Assembly (NCBI RefSeq): GCF_013204885.1
Contig: NZ_JABMKX010000006.1
Span: 124,001-188,000 of the forward strand
Length of the DNA stretch: 64,000 nucleotides
Reading direction: 5' to 3'
From: Paenibacillus tritici
Lineage (GTDB): Bacteria; Bacillota; Bacilli; Paenibacillales; Paenibacillaceae
The notes beneath the pieces were generated by a model. The model did no database searches. It was not told where the DNA came from and saw nothing but the letters and a program-made list of their open reading frames with translations. Below are positions 1-7,987 of this stretch, piece by piece (the stretch's first letter is position 1; every line of letters begins with the position of its first letter). The position numbers and the translations under genes were made by a program.

Positions 1-186
1 GAACGTGCCAAACGGATTGTCATGGATGCAACAGAGTGTGATGCTGAAACGGCAGAGCGTGTTCTGAAGCAGGCAGATCAGAAGCCTAAGATTGCTATTG
101 TAATGATCCTTGCGGGGCTAACGAAAGAAGAAGCTGTGCAGCGGCTGGAAGAATCACAAGGCTTCGTCCGTCAGGCGATTCAATAA
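1..186 (+). CDS. murQ: N-acetylmuramic acid 6-phosphate etherase, C-terminal end (partial)
   Basis: The window opens inside this gene; only the last 61 codons are present, ending in TAA. The tail contains ATECDAETAERVL followed by an ILAGLTKEEAVQRLE segment, typical of the C-terminal helices of MurQ. MurQ removes the lactyl ether from MurNAc-6-phosphate to give GlcNAc-6-phosphate in the cytoplasm. The next genes are a MurNAc-type PTS permease, a MupG-family protein and a MurR/RpiR regulator, which is the known MurNAc salvage set. The family is inferred from the tail plus this context, because the catalytic region lies outside the window. Confidence 0.85.
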   Translation, partial: ERAKRIVMDATECDAETAERVLKQADQKPKIAIVMILAGLTKEEAVQRLEESQGFVRQAIQ

Positions 187-213
187 TACGATCAGAAGAA
201 GGGGGCAAACAAC

Positions 214-1632
214 ATGAGTAAATATCATGATTTAGCGGTCAACATATTAGGGGCTATCGGCGGCCGTGCAAATGTAACCGAGTACACCCATTGCATGACT
301 CGTCTTCGTGTAACCGTTGTGGACCGCAGCCGGATCGCTGAAGCAGACTTGAAGCAAATCGAAGGGGTTCTGGGAGTAGTGGATGATGAAACCTATCAAG
401 TCATTCTCGGACCAGGAGTTGTAACCAAAGTAGCTGAAGAATTCGGTAAAGTGTTGGAAGCAAGCGGTCCTGAGGGCGATCCTTCCACTTCGGCTGAACA
501 ATTACAGGCCAAAGGCGCACAAATGAAAGCGCAGCTAAAAAAGAAGAACGATACTCCGTTCAAAAACTTTTTGCGGAAGATCGGAAATATATTCATCCCG
601 CTTATCCCTGCATTCGTTGGAGCCGGATTAATTGCCGGTATTGGCTCGATTCTGACGAACAATATGACAGCGGGTAATTTGGACACAGCAACCTGGCAGC
701 AATATGTGACGATCTTAAATGTCATCAAAAATGCTATTTTTAGTTACCTGGTGATTTATGTCGGTATTAATGCCGCCAAAGAATTCGGAGCTACGCCTGC
801 TCTCGGGGGAGTAATCGGCGGGGTAACGCTGTTAACAGGGGTTACAGCAGACCTGACCATAACTAATATATTTACGGGTACACCTCTGACACCGGGTCAA
901 GGCGGGGTGATCGGCGTTCTCATTGCTGTATGGATTCTGTCCATCGTTGAGAGATATTTGCGCAAAGTGATTCCTGATGCCGTTGATATTATCGTTACCC
1001 CTACAATCGCCTTGCTGGCCGTAGGGCTGATTACTATCTTTTTCATCATGCCGTTCGCCGGATTCATCTCCAGTAATTTAATCGGAGCGATTAACTGGAC
1101 GTTAGAAGTGGGCGGAGCCTTCTCAGGCTTTGTATTAGGAACAGCGTTCCTGCCGCTTGTGATGTTAGGGCTGCATCAGGTATTGACACCGATTCACATT
1201 GAGATGATCAATGATTCAGGGATGACGCTGCTGCTTCCGATGCTGGCTATGGCCGGGGCAGGCCAGGTTGGGGCTTCCATCGCCTTATGGATTCGCTGCA
1301 AGAAGAATAAATCATTGACGAACATGATTAAAGGCGCTCTTCCGGTCGGTATTCTGGGAATCGGCGAGCCCTTGATTTACGGGGTTACTTTACCGCTGGG
1401 CCGTCCGTTTGTTACAGCTTGTATTGGCGGCGGGATTGGTGGTGCGGTTATCGGTTTATTCGGCAACGTTGGAGCCATTGCGATTGGTCCTTCCGGGGTT
1501 GCGTTAATTCCCTTGATTGCGAATGGATTATGGCTGAAATATGTAATAGGCTTAATCGCAGCATACGCTGGCGGATTCATTGCCACTTATCTCTTCGGTA
1601 CACCCAAAGAGGCTATGGCCGAACAGGAGTAA
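214..1632 (+). CDS. murP: PTS transporter EIIBC, MurNAc-specific type
   Basis: 472 residues. An N-terminal EIIB domain (about 1-85) has the phosphorylated cysteine at residue 27 in EYTHCMTRLR. A linker (about 85-110) is followed by a long hydrophobic EIIC domain with many membrane segments, including the GIGEPLIYGV motif of the glucose/sucrose EIIC superfamily. There is no fused EIIA, so phosphate must come from an EIIA encoded elsewhere. It should import and phosphorylate MurNAc (or MurNAc-GlcNAc) for MurQ, whose gene ends 27 bases upstream. The start has AAGAAGGGGGC upstream. Substrate is inferred from neighbours; the sequence alone would also fit a sucrose/trehalose-type EIIBC. Confidence 0.88.
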   Translation: MSKYHDLAVNILGAIGGRANVTEYTHCMTRLRVTVVDRSRIAEADLKQIEGVLGVVDDETYQVILGPGVVTKVAEEFGKVLEASGPEGDPSTSAEQLQAKGAQMKAQLKKKNDTPFKNFLRKIGNIFIPLIPAFVGAGLIAGIGSILTNNMTAGNLDTATWQQYVTILNVIKNAIFSYLVIYVGINAAKEFGATPALGGVIGGVTLLTGVTADLTITNIFTGTPLTPGQGGVIGVLIAVWILSIVERYLRKVIPDAVDIIVTPTIALLAVGLITIFFIMPFAGFISSNLIGAINWTLEVGGAFSGFVLGTAFLPLVMLGLHQVLTPIHIEMINDSGMTLLLPMLAMAGAGQVGASIALWIRCKKNKSLTNMIKGALPVGILGIGEPLIYGVTLPLGRPFVTACIGGGIGGAVIGLFGNVGAIAIGPSGVALIPLIANGLWLKYVIGLIAAYAGGFIATYLFGTPKEAMAEQE

Positions 1633-1660
1633 GCGACTCTGAGATATTGAGGTGATTCCA

Positions 1661-2713
1661 GTGCTCGGAATTTCAATTTTTGTAGCGGACCGCACATTAG
1701 AAGACAATGTGAAGTATATGGAACACATGAAGGCTGCAGGCTGTAGCGAAATATTCACCTCTCTTCATATGCCGGAGGATGAGCTCGAAGTATTGAAGGA
1801 GAAGCTGCTGGAGATTGCAAAGGCTACCCGGCGGTTAGGAATGAACCTGATGGCGGATATTTCCGGGAAGGCACTGGAGAACTTTTCGTTACCCTTTCTG
1901 TTGGAGGCTGGTGTTACAGGTTTGCGGATGGATTTCGGCTTCGAGGCCCGTGACATTGCCGCCTACTCTAACAGGATGACAATTGCCTTAAATGCCAGCA
2001 CCTTAACCCCGGAATTCTTAGCAGCATTGAAAGAGCATTCGATTTGTCTTGAGAACATTGAAGCCTGGCATAATTATTATCCCCGCCCGGAGACAGGTCT
2101 GGATAAGGAAGCATTTACAGCGAAGAACAGATGGCTGCAAGCGGAAGGCATTACGACAATGGCCTTTATTCCGGGAGACGGGCTGAAGAGAAAACCGTTA
2201 TTTCAAAGTCTGCCTACCTTAGAGAAGCACCGGAATCAATCTTCTTTTCTGGCCTACCTGGAATTAGAGCAGGATTGTGCAGTGGACAAAATTTTCGTTG
2301 GCGATTTAACCCTTTCAGAAGAGTCTCAGATTCAATTTCAGCAGTATGAGGAAGGGATTATTCCCTTGCGGGTAACCCAGGCATTGCCTTATGCCTTATG
2401 GGATAAGGTTCACCAGAACCGCATTGACGCAGCTCGTGATGTGATTCGCTCTGAGAGTGCACGGACAGATCAGGACCGCTTTGGAATGACCCGAAGTATT
2501 ACGCCTATGCATACGAACAAGCGGCCCAGAGGGACAATTACCGTCGATAATAATTTGTATGGCCGGTATGAACATGAGCTACAGATCACATTAAGAGATC
2601 TGCCGGCACATGAAGCGGTTAATGTGATTGGTCATGTGATAGAAGAGGACCTTCCGCTATTGGACTACGTCAGACAAGGCGGAAGGCGCTTCTGCTTCAC
2701 ACTTGCTACTTGA
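1661..2713 (+). CDS. mupG: MupG-family (DUF871) 6-phospho-N-acetylmuramidase
   Basis: About 350 residues. It begins LGISIFVAD and carries the DUF871 pattern of an N-terminal TIM-barrel (about 1-240) with a C-terminal cyclophilin-like domain. S. aureus MupG of this family cleaves MurNAc-6P-GlcNAc to MurNAc-6P, which MurQ then processes. Position directly after murP, inside a mur operon, supports that role. The reading frame is open from GTG at 1652, but GAGGTG at 1649-1654 sits six bases ahead of the GTG at 1661, so the later start is preferred. The function comes from family and context rather than from a recognised catalytic motif. Confidence 0.82.
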   Translation: MLGISIFVADRTLEDNVKYMEHMKAAGCSEIFTSLHMPEDELEVLKEKLLEIAKATRRLGMNLMADISGKALENFSLPFLLEAGVTGLRMDFGFEARDIAAYSNRMTIALNASTLTPEFLAALKEHSICLENIEAWHNYYPRPETGLDKEAFTAKNRWLQAEGITTMAFIPGDGLKRKPLFQSLPTLEKHRNQSSFLAYLELEQDCAVDKIFVGDLTLSEESQIQFQQYEEGIIPLRVTQALPYALWDKVHQNRIDAARDVIRSESARTDQDRFGMTRSITPMHTNKRPRGTITVDNNLYGRYEHELQITLRDLPAHEAVNVIGHVIEEDLPLLDYVRQGGRRFCFTLAT

Positions 2714-2774
2714 TGATAACTCCCCTCTATTTTGTTACAATAAGAAGAATAGACTGAGGAGAGGAGTTTAGAAC

Positions 2775-3626
2775 TTGGCAGCAGGAAGTATGATTTCTCA
2801 GATTGAACTGGTCTTAAATGAACTGCCTGAGTCAGAAAAAAAGGTAGCCGAGTACATTCTCGCCAATGCTAAAGAAGTGATGCATATGTCTATACATGAG
2901 TTAGCGGCTAAAGCGGAGGCGAGCAGTGCGGCGGTTGTCCGTTTTTGCCGGTCACTGGGCATCGAGGGCTTCCCCGCGCTGAAGATCCGTTTATCCGCTG
3001 AAGTAGAGAACACAAGTTATGTGGGCTACTTTGATGTTGAATCCAATGAAACGGTCCATTCGATCATTGATAAAATGTTGTCGAATACCATATTGACCTT
3101 TCAGAATACGGCCAGTCAACTGGACGCGCATTCAATTGAGCAGGCGGTGAGCCTGTTACAGCAGGCAGAGGTTATTTATGTGTATGGGATAGGGGCGTCT
3201 TTCATTATTGCAGAGGATGCGGCACAGAAATGGCTGCGGCTCGGCAAAAATGTATATGCTATTTCTGACCGTCATTTATTGGCGGCAGCTATGGCTACGA
3301 AATCAGAGAACGCTGTCTTCTGGGGGATCTCGTATAGCGGGGAGACGGGCGAGGTCATTCAGTTAACCAAACGGGCCAAGGAGCATGGGATCAAAACCAT
3401 CAGCCTGACCCGTCCTGGAAATAACAAGCTTTCCCAGCTGGCGGATGTTTCTTTATTTACATCACGAGCCCCGGAAGCCACACTTCGCAGTGCGGCAACC
3501 AGCTCAAGATTTGCCCAATTATTCGTGCTTGATATTGTCTTTAGCGTATATGCTTCTGCCCAGCATGATTTGACTGTGGAGCAGCTGGCGAAGACTAGGC
3601 AGATGATTGAAGTTTTGAATGACTGA
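2775..3626 (+). CDS. murR: MurR/RpiR-family transcriptional regulator
   Basis: 283 residues. The N-terminal RpiR helix-turn-helix domain (about 1-75) includes ELAAKAEASSAAVVRFCRSL. The C-terminal SIS sugar-phosphate domain (about 105-245) includes VYGIGASFIIAEDAAQKW and ISYSGETGEV. Such proteins bind phosphosugars and control sugar operons; here the expected effector is MurNAc-6-phosphate or a related salvage intermediate. The TTG start at 2775 lies eight bases after GAGGAG (2761-2766). An in-frame ATG at 2790 is the alternative. It is the last gene of the mur block, 61 bases after mupG. Confidence 0.85.
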   Translation: MAAGSMISQIELVLNELPESEKKVAEYILANAKEVMHMSIHELAAKAEASSAAVVRFCRSLGIEGFPALKIRLSAEVENTSYVGYFDVESNETVHSIIDKMLSNTILTFQNTASQLDAHSIEQAVSLLQQAEVIYVYGIGASFIIAEDAAQKWLRLGKNVYAISDRHLLAAAMATKSENAVFWGISYSGETGEVIQLTKRAKEHGIKTISLTRPGNNKLSQLADVSLFTSRAPEATLRSAATSSRFAQLFVLDIVFSVYASAQHDLTVEQLAKTRQMIEVLND

Positions 3627-3667
3627 TGTTGAACCAGATGAATACCTCTATGAAATAGCAATAGAAA

Positions 3668-3700
3668 GGGAGCACCCGCCATAGGTTGCTCCCACATTTT
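3668..3700. terminator. Bidirectional terminator between murR and the Rpn gene
   Basis: GGGAGCA (3668-3674) and TGCTCCC (3687-3693) form a hairpin followed by a T-rich run on the plus strand, with an A-rich stretch upstream serving the opposite strand. The two flanking genes converge on it. Confidence 0.7.
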
Positions 3701-4526
3701 ATTTTCTCAAAGCATTGATCTCCTGTTCTGTCAATCCAGTGGCCTTAACAATGGTCATTATGTCCAGATTCAAGTCAAGCATATTCTTCGCTACTTCCTT
3801 TATGCCTTCCTTCATACCTGCCAATTTAGCACTTCCCAGCATAGAGGCCTCATCATGCAAATACTTCTGTCTCGCTTCATACAATCGTCTGGCCTCTGAA
3901 TCCTGACTCAGATATTGCAGGGTATCCATCGCCTTCTCCAGTCCCGGTTCATTCATCTTCAGCACCTCCCAGTGTGATGTATCGGCACCTTTCAGGAACA
4001 ATAGCCAATTGATCAGTCCGCCTTCAGATGGAACACTACGTTCATCTAGCTTCGGTAATTCCAAGAAATGAACCTCGATGTCGTCAATTAAGGATATCCC
4101 TGTCCGGTCTTCCCGCAGATGAAATACGTTATGATATTGTTCATTCTTCAAGAACGAATAATTCAAAATGTTGATCGTTACGCATTTCTTCAACTCTGGA
4201 TACTTCTCGCCCTCACTCAGTTGACTTGCATAACGTTTGCTCCAATAAAAAAGCGTTCTTTTCTCTATGTCGTACTTATTAAACAGTTGCATCTCTATAT
4301 CAATCAGTTTACCTTCTGAGGTCCTGGCATAAACATCAAAGATGGATTGTTTGTCCAGGGGATCGTCTTTATCCGTATATGGATTCATTAAAATAATCTC
4401 AGTCAACGGCGGCTCGCCAGCTTCGGTGAAAATGCGGTTAAGAAATGCCAACAGTACATCCTTGTTGTTCTCGCTGCCAAAAATCCGTTTGAATACAAAA
4501 TCCACACGCGGGTCCAGTAATTCCAT
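3699..4526 (-). CDS. Rpn-family PD-(D/E)XK nuclease / putative transposase
   Basis: 275 residues. It begins LLDPRVDFVFKRIFGSENN, the characteristic N-terminus of the Rpn / PDDEXK transposase-like family. A likely nuclease core follows, with IDIEMQLFNKYDIEKRTLFY containing the E-x-Q element and a conserved tyrosine-rich helix. E. coli RpnA-type proteins promote RecA-independent recombination and have DNA endonuclease activity. The C-terminal third (KEGIKEVAKNMLDLNLDI) is the usual variable helical tail. GGAGTTGATGGCCG precedes the ATG. These genes often occur as dispersed multicopy families, so this is probably a mobile accessory gene. Confidence 0.85.
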   Translation of the reverse strand: MELLDPRVDFVFKRIFGSENNKDVLLAFLNRIFTEAGEPPLTEIILMNPYTDKDDPLDKQSIFDVYARTSEGKLIDIEMQLFNKYDIEKRTLFYWSKRYASQLSEGEKYPELKKCVTINILNYSFLKNEQYHNVFHLREDRTGISLIDDIEVHFLELPKLDERSVPSEGGLINWLLFLKGADTSHWEVLKMNEPGLEKAMDTLQYLSQDSEARRLYEARQKYLHDEASMLGSAKLAGMKEGIKEVAKNMLDLNLDIMTIVKATGLTEQEINALRK

Positions 4527-4563
4527 CGGCCATCAACTCCATTCATTATTATTATATCATTTT

Positions 4564-5475
4564 TCAAGGGTTCTGAGCCCCGTCCTCAAGCCGGAGATTG
4601 TCGATCAGGAACCGGCGCAGGCTGCTGATGAAGGTATGGGTGGCATGGCTGATAAAGCGGTCTGCCCGGTAGATCAGTCTGAGGTTGCGGCAGGGGGCGG
4701 TATTCAGGATCGGAATGGAGCAAAGTCCGCTGTTCTCCATGCCTTCAAGCAGTCCGCGCGGCTGAACGGTGCCGCCAATCCCGGCTTTGACCAGCTGAAG
4801 CAGTGAGGTGGCTGATCCGGTCTCCATGATTGGTTCCAGCCCGAAGCCGGCCTCCAGGCAGGTATTCTCCACCAGCTCTCTGCCGATGTAGGTGCGCGGA
4901 TACATCACAAGCTGGATCTGCTGAAGCAAAGACAGCTCAATATGGCTCATCGCGGCATACGGATGATCCTCGCGGACAATCAGATGATAAGGCTCCCAGC
5001 CCAGGTCCACTTGAGTCAGCATGGAATCCCGCGGACCGGGAAGGCAGATGCCGATGTCCAGCTTGTTCTCCAGCACCTCCTGCTGAATAAGCGTTGAAGC
5101 GAAGACCTGGAGCCGTATATTCGGGAAATCGGCATGGAATTTAACCAGCATCGGCGTTAGGCGGTAGTCCAGGTCAGAGGGCAGCACCCCAAGCCGGATT
5201 ATGCCGCGGTTGTCGGAGCGCAGCTCATTAATCGCTGCCTTGGCATTCTGCTCATTCTGGATCATCCGGGCTGCGTAGTCCTTCAGAAGGGCTCCCGCTT
5301 CAGTAAGAGCGATCTTTTTGCCGATCCGGTCGAACAGGGGCATGCCCATTTCACCTTCCAGCACCTTAATCTGCTGGCTTAGTGTCGGTTGGCTGATGCC
5401 CAGCCTCTCTGCGGCGCGTGTGAAATGCAGTTCTTCGCAGACGGCCATGAAATAGTGCAGGTGGCGGGTTTCCAT
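4564..5475 (-). CDS. LysR-family transcriptional regulator
   Basis: 303 residues from the start METRHLHYFMAVCEELHFTR. A winged helix-turn-helix spans residues 1-60 (RAAERLGISQPTLSQQIK), with a LysR substrate-binding domain from about 88 to 295. The frame is open 74 codons further upstream, but the ATG at 5475 is preceded by AAAGGAGTGA and gives the standard family N-terminus, while the extension runs through the divergent promoter. It is transcribed away from an MFS transporter gene and most likely controls it. The intergenic region holds several dyads. Confidence 0.9.
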   Translation of the reverse strand: METRHLHYFMAVCEELHFTRAAERLGISQPTLSQQIKVLEGEMGMPLFDRIGKKIALTEAGALLKDYAARMIQNEQNAKAAINELRSDNRGIIRLGVLPSDLDYRLTPMLVKFHADFPNIRLQVFASTLIQQEVLENKLDIGICLPGPRDSMLTQVDLGWEPYHLIVREDHPYAAMSHIELSLLQQIQLVMYPRTYIGRELVENTCLEAGFGLEPIMETGSATSLLQLVKAGIGGTVQPRGLLEGMENSGLCSIPILNTAPCRNLRLIYRADRFISHATHTFISSLRRFLIDNLRLEDGAQNP

Positions 5476-5502
5476 GGAATTCACTCCTTTCAGGATAAGA
5501 TC

Positions 5503-5568
5503 ATAGTCAATTACTATTATAATAATATAAACAATAGTATTGATCAATACATGACATCTCCGTATACT
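5503..5568. promoter_or_regulatory. LysR/MFS divergent control region: dyads and MFS promoter
   Basis: Two inverted repeats are visible: ATAGT-CAATT-ACTAT at 5503-5517, and the perfect 14-base palindrome GTATTGATCAATAC at 5537-5550. The palindrome overlaps a promoter read toward the MFS gene: -35 TTGATC (5540-5545), a 17-base spacer and -10 TATACT (5563-5568). This is the arrangement expected for a LysR regulator acting on a divergent target. Which dyad it binds is inference. Confidence 0.65.
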
Positions 5569-5605
5569 CAGGTTATATACAAAATACAGATATGGAGTGA
5601 TGGAA

Positions 5606-6781
5606 ATGCCTTTCTTACTATTATTCGTTGCCTTGCTGGCAGCCTCATTAAATATGCGTCCGGTAATTACTTCGGTCTCACCGCTGCTGGGTAACATTCA
5701 GAGTGATCTGGGGATGAACAGCCTGCAGGCCAGCCTGATGACAACACTGCCAGTCCTGTGTATGGGGATATTCGCACCCCTTGCTGCGAGCATCAGCCGC
5801 CGATTCGGTCTGGAGCGCACGATCTTCGGGGCCATGGTGCTGATCGGGGCGGCGACAGCCGCACGCGGGTTCCTGTCCTCATCCTCCGGTCTCATTCTGA
5901 CGGCGCTGGCAGCAGGCGTAGGGATCGGGATTGCCGGACCGCTGCTGTCAGGCTTCATTAAGCGTCATTTTCCCGGCCGTTCAGCGATGGTTAGCGTGTA
6001 TTCCGCCTCAATGGTGGTGGGTGCTTCGCTCGCAGCCGGGATAGCTGTTCCGGTCTATACCTGGCTGGACAATTCCTGGCAGCTGTCCCTGGCGGTATGG
6101 GCAGTCTTGTCGCTCGCCGCGCTTCCGGTCTGGTGGAGAATAGCCGCGCGGTCCAAGCCGCTGAAGGATCAGGCTGCACCTTCCAGGCTGCCCTTGAACA
6201 ACGGCAAGGCTTGGCTGCTAACCGTGTTCTTCGGTCTTATGGCCAGTATCTTCTATTCACTGACCGCCTGGCTGGCCCCGATGGCCGCATCCATGGGGTA
6301 TAGCAAGCATGAAGCGGGCAATCTGCTTACACTTTTCACCTTGATACAGATTCCGGTAAGCATCCTCGTGCCCATCCTTGTGGCCAGATTCCAGCGGCGC
6401 ACGTTATGGCTTGTGCTATGTAGTCTGTTCGAGCTAAGCGGACTGCTGCTCCTTCTGGGCTCAGCCTCACCGCTGCTCAGCGCAGTAATGCTTGGTATTG
6501 GCGCTGGCGGATTATTCCCCCTGGCTCTAATGCTGCCGCTCTTAATGACGGAGCGGGCGGAAGAGGCCAGCTCCTGGTCGTCGCTTAACCAGGGAGGCGG
6601 GTATTTTCTCGGAGCTTTGGGACCACTCGCGATTGGCCGTATCTACGATGCCTCGGGTTCATTCCAGCCCGCGCTGATCGGCATGGCCGTAGTCACTGTA
6701 CTGATGATTGTGGTGCAGGTGATGATTGGACGGAGCTCCCGCGAGGGCAACGCTCTAAGGAAGAGTACGGCTTCGAGCTGA
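5606..6781 (+). CDS. MFS transporter, CynX/NimT type
   Basis: About 391 residues with twelve likely membrane segments. The N-terminus carries ASLNMRPVITSVSPLLG, characteristic of the CynX/NimT/YycB branch of the major facilitator superfamily, whose members move small anions or drugs such as cyanate and 2-nitroimidazole. GGAG at 5594-5597 is correctly spaced only for the ATG at 5606; the GTG at 5597 and ATG at 5600 are too close to it. The gene diverges from a LysR regulator. The last dozen codons look unlike a normal family C-terminus and run into another short coding-like frame ending at 6816. Substrate unknown. Confidence 0.85.
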   Translation: MPFLLLFVALLAASLNMRPVITSVSPLLGNIQSDLGMNSLQASLMTTLPVLCMGIFAPLAASISRRFGLERTIFGAMVLIGAATAARGFLSSSSGLILTALAAGVGIGIAGPLLSGFIKRHFPGRSAMVSVYSASMVVGASLAAGIAVPVYTWLDNSWQLSLAVWAVLSLAALPVWWRIAARSKPLKDQAAPSRLPLNNGKAWLLTVFFGLMASIFYSLTAWLAPMAASMGYSKHEAGNLLTLFTLIQIPVSILVPILVARFQRRTLWLVLCSLFELSGLLLLLGSASPLLSAVMLGIGAGGLFPLALMLPLLMTERAEEASSWSSLNQGGGYFLGALGPLAIGRIYDASGSFQPALIGMAVVTVLMIVVQVMIGRSSREGNALRKSTASS

Positions 6782-6851
6782 ATGCCGACGGCTTGAAGTT
6801 CAAGAATGCCAAGTAACCCTTGACTGGCTGCGGATGTGTAAAAGAAATAGT

Positions 6852-6887
6852 AACGCGCTCCTTGAGATCTGCCGGGAGTGCGTTTTT
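6852..6887 (+). terminator. Terminator after the MFS gene
   Basis: AACGCGCTCC (6852-6861) pairs with GGAGTGCGTT (6875-6884), with one G-T mismatch, and is followed by TTT. A TATAAT at 6890-6895 just downstream may be the -10 element of the next gene, though no good -35 is seen. Confidence 0.6.
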
Positions 6888-6943
6888 GTTATAATGGGAG
6901 CAGGTGACCAAAGTACAATTCAGGTGAAGGGGAGGACAAGAAT

Positions 6944-7522
6944 ATGGATATGAATTTGAATATGAATACGGATATGAAAGAGCCGGCCGTTCAGCTTATT
7001 GCCATGCTGGGCCAGCCGTACCATCCCAAGAGCGTCCAAGCCTTGCTCAAGCCCTATGACGTTAAGCGCATGCCGGCGGCGAAGAGCTATTTCAACGATA
7101 CCATGATCTCGTGCGCAAAAGCATCTCTAAGGATGGATCTCTACCGTATACCCAAAATCAATGAGCTGACCGGACTACAGTATACGAATCCCGATGAATG
7201 GATCATCAGCGCCATCCACTTTCTTCCCCCTGGTTCGGGCGACCGGATCGAAGTGCCTTATCCCGTTATTTTACCTGAGGGCATTACAATGAACTCTTCG
7301 CCTGAGGAATCGATCGCTGCCTATGGTCCTGCGCAGCTGGATGAAGAATGTGAATGGCCCGGATTTTCCGGCCGCATTATCGCCTGGCGGGGCGAGGGCA
7401 TAAACATCGCCTTAGAATACGAGTATAGCGGGGAGGGTAGAGTGCTACGAACCTATACCGCCTGCCTAATCGGCTGCATCGGCGCTTGGCGGAGCGATAA
7501 CCCGGAGGTTTTTGCACCATGA
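6944..7522 (+). CDS. Hypothetical protein (192 aa)
   Basis: I do not recognise the family. The protein is soluble with no signal peptide or membrane segment. It starts with a Met/Asn-rich stretch (MDMNLNMNTDMKEP) and continues as a mixed alpha/beta sequence with VQALLKPYDVKRMP and a repeated acidic-aromatic character toward the C-terminus. GGGGAGGACAAGAAT gives a good ribosome binding site. An alternative start is the Met at residue 7 or 11, because the first residues look like a low-complexity extension. It sits alone between a terminator and a gene-free stretch. Confidence 0.6.
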   Translation: MDMNLNMNTDMKEPAVQLIAMLGQPYHPKSVQALLKPYDVKRMPAAKSYFNDTMISCAKASLRMDLYRIPKINELTGLQYTNPDEWIISAIHFLPPGSGDRIEVPYPVILPEGITMNSSPEESIAAYGPAQLDEECEWPGFSGRIIAWRGEGINIALEYEYSGEGRVLRTYTACLIGCIGAWRSDNPEVFAP

Positions 7523-7882
7523 GCAGGGGGAATTAGCCTGATAGGAACAAGCTTTTGATAGAATTACAGCGGCTTGCGGAACAGGAGGCATAGAAGCCAA
7601 TCAACAAGGAAACTTAGTTGAAAAAAAGGCACTTGTTCCCGCCGAATCACGCCCCAATTAAGCAGTTGGAAAAAGGCACTTCTTTCAGCCGATTCTATGA
7701 AATCGGCTGGATTTGCACAAATTAAGTGTTGTTAATCCAACTGCTACCCACAAGTACCCCGTTAGAGCTCGAATAGTTGTACTTTCTCCACTAGATTCCT
7801 TCCCCATTCTATCAACGCATGATGAACCTAACCTTCCATCCCTCCTGCAATTCATACTGATGAGCACACGTGCTAATTTGTA
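7523..7882. other. Gene-free stretch with short coding relic
   Basis: No complete gene is visible. At 7541-7591 a short frame reads RNKLLIELQRLAEQEA and stops, which looks like the tail of a lost gene. It is followed by the imperfect tandem repeat described separately and then by AT-rich sequence leading into the mannanase promoter. Confidence 0.4.
7616..7726. repeat. Imperfect tandem repeat with internal hairpin
   Basis: The block AGTTG-A-rich-GGCACTT-TTC-GCCGA occurs at 7616 and again at 7664, a 48-base period, and each copy ends near AATTAAG (7656 and 7720). The second copy carries a hairpin, CAGCCGATT (7686-7694) with AATCGGCTG (7701-7709). It has no coding capacity and may be a member of a dispersed intergenic repeat family. 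Confidence 0.5.
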
Positions 7883-7930
7883 TTTACAAATTATGGAATG
7901 CATGTTATCTTTGCTATGAAAGCGCAACCA
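7883..7930 (+). promoter_or_regulatory. Mannanase promoter with cre site
   Basis: -35 TTTACA (7883-7888), a 17-base spacer and a -10-like TATCTT (7906-7911). Immediately downstream, ATGAAAGCGCAACCA (7916-7930) matches the CcpA catabolite-responsive consensus WTGNAANCGNWNNCW at every position. A cre over the transcription start predicts glucose repression of the mannanase gene. Confidence 0.65.
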
Positions 7931-7987
7931 TGATCTGATAGGTTAACCAAGGTTTTACCATTTTTATCATGGGGAGGAAAGAAGAAA

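Noticed and set aside
4342..5090. Plus-strand frames across the Rpn and LysR genes
   Set aside because: They are shadows of well-supported minus-strand genes.
5476..5697. 74-codon N-terminal extension of the LysR protein
   Set aside because: It crosses the divergent promoter, has no ribosome binding site and is absent from the family; the ATG at 5475 has AAAGGAGTGA and gives the standard N-terminus.
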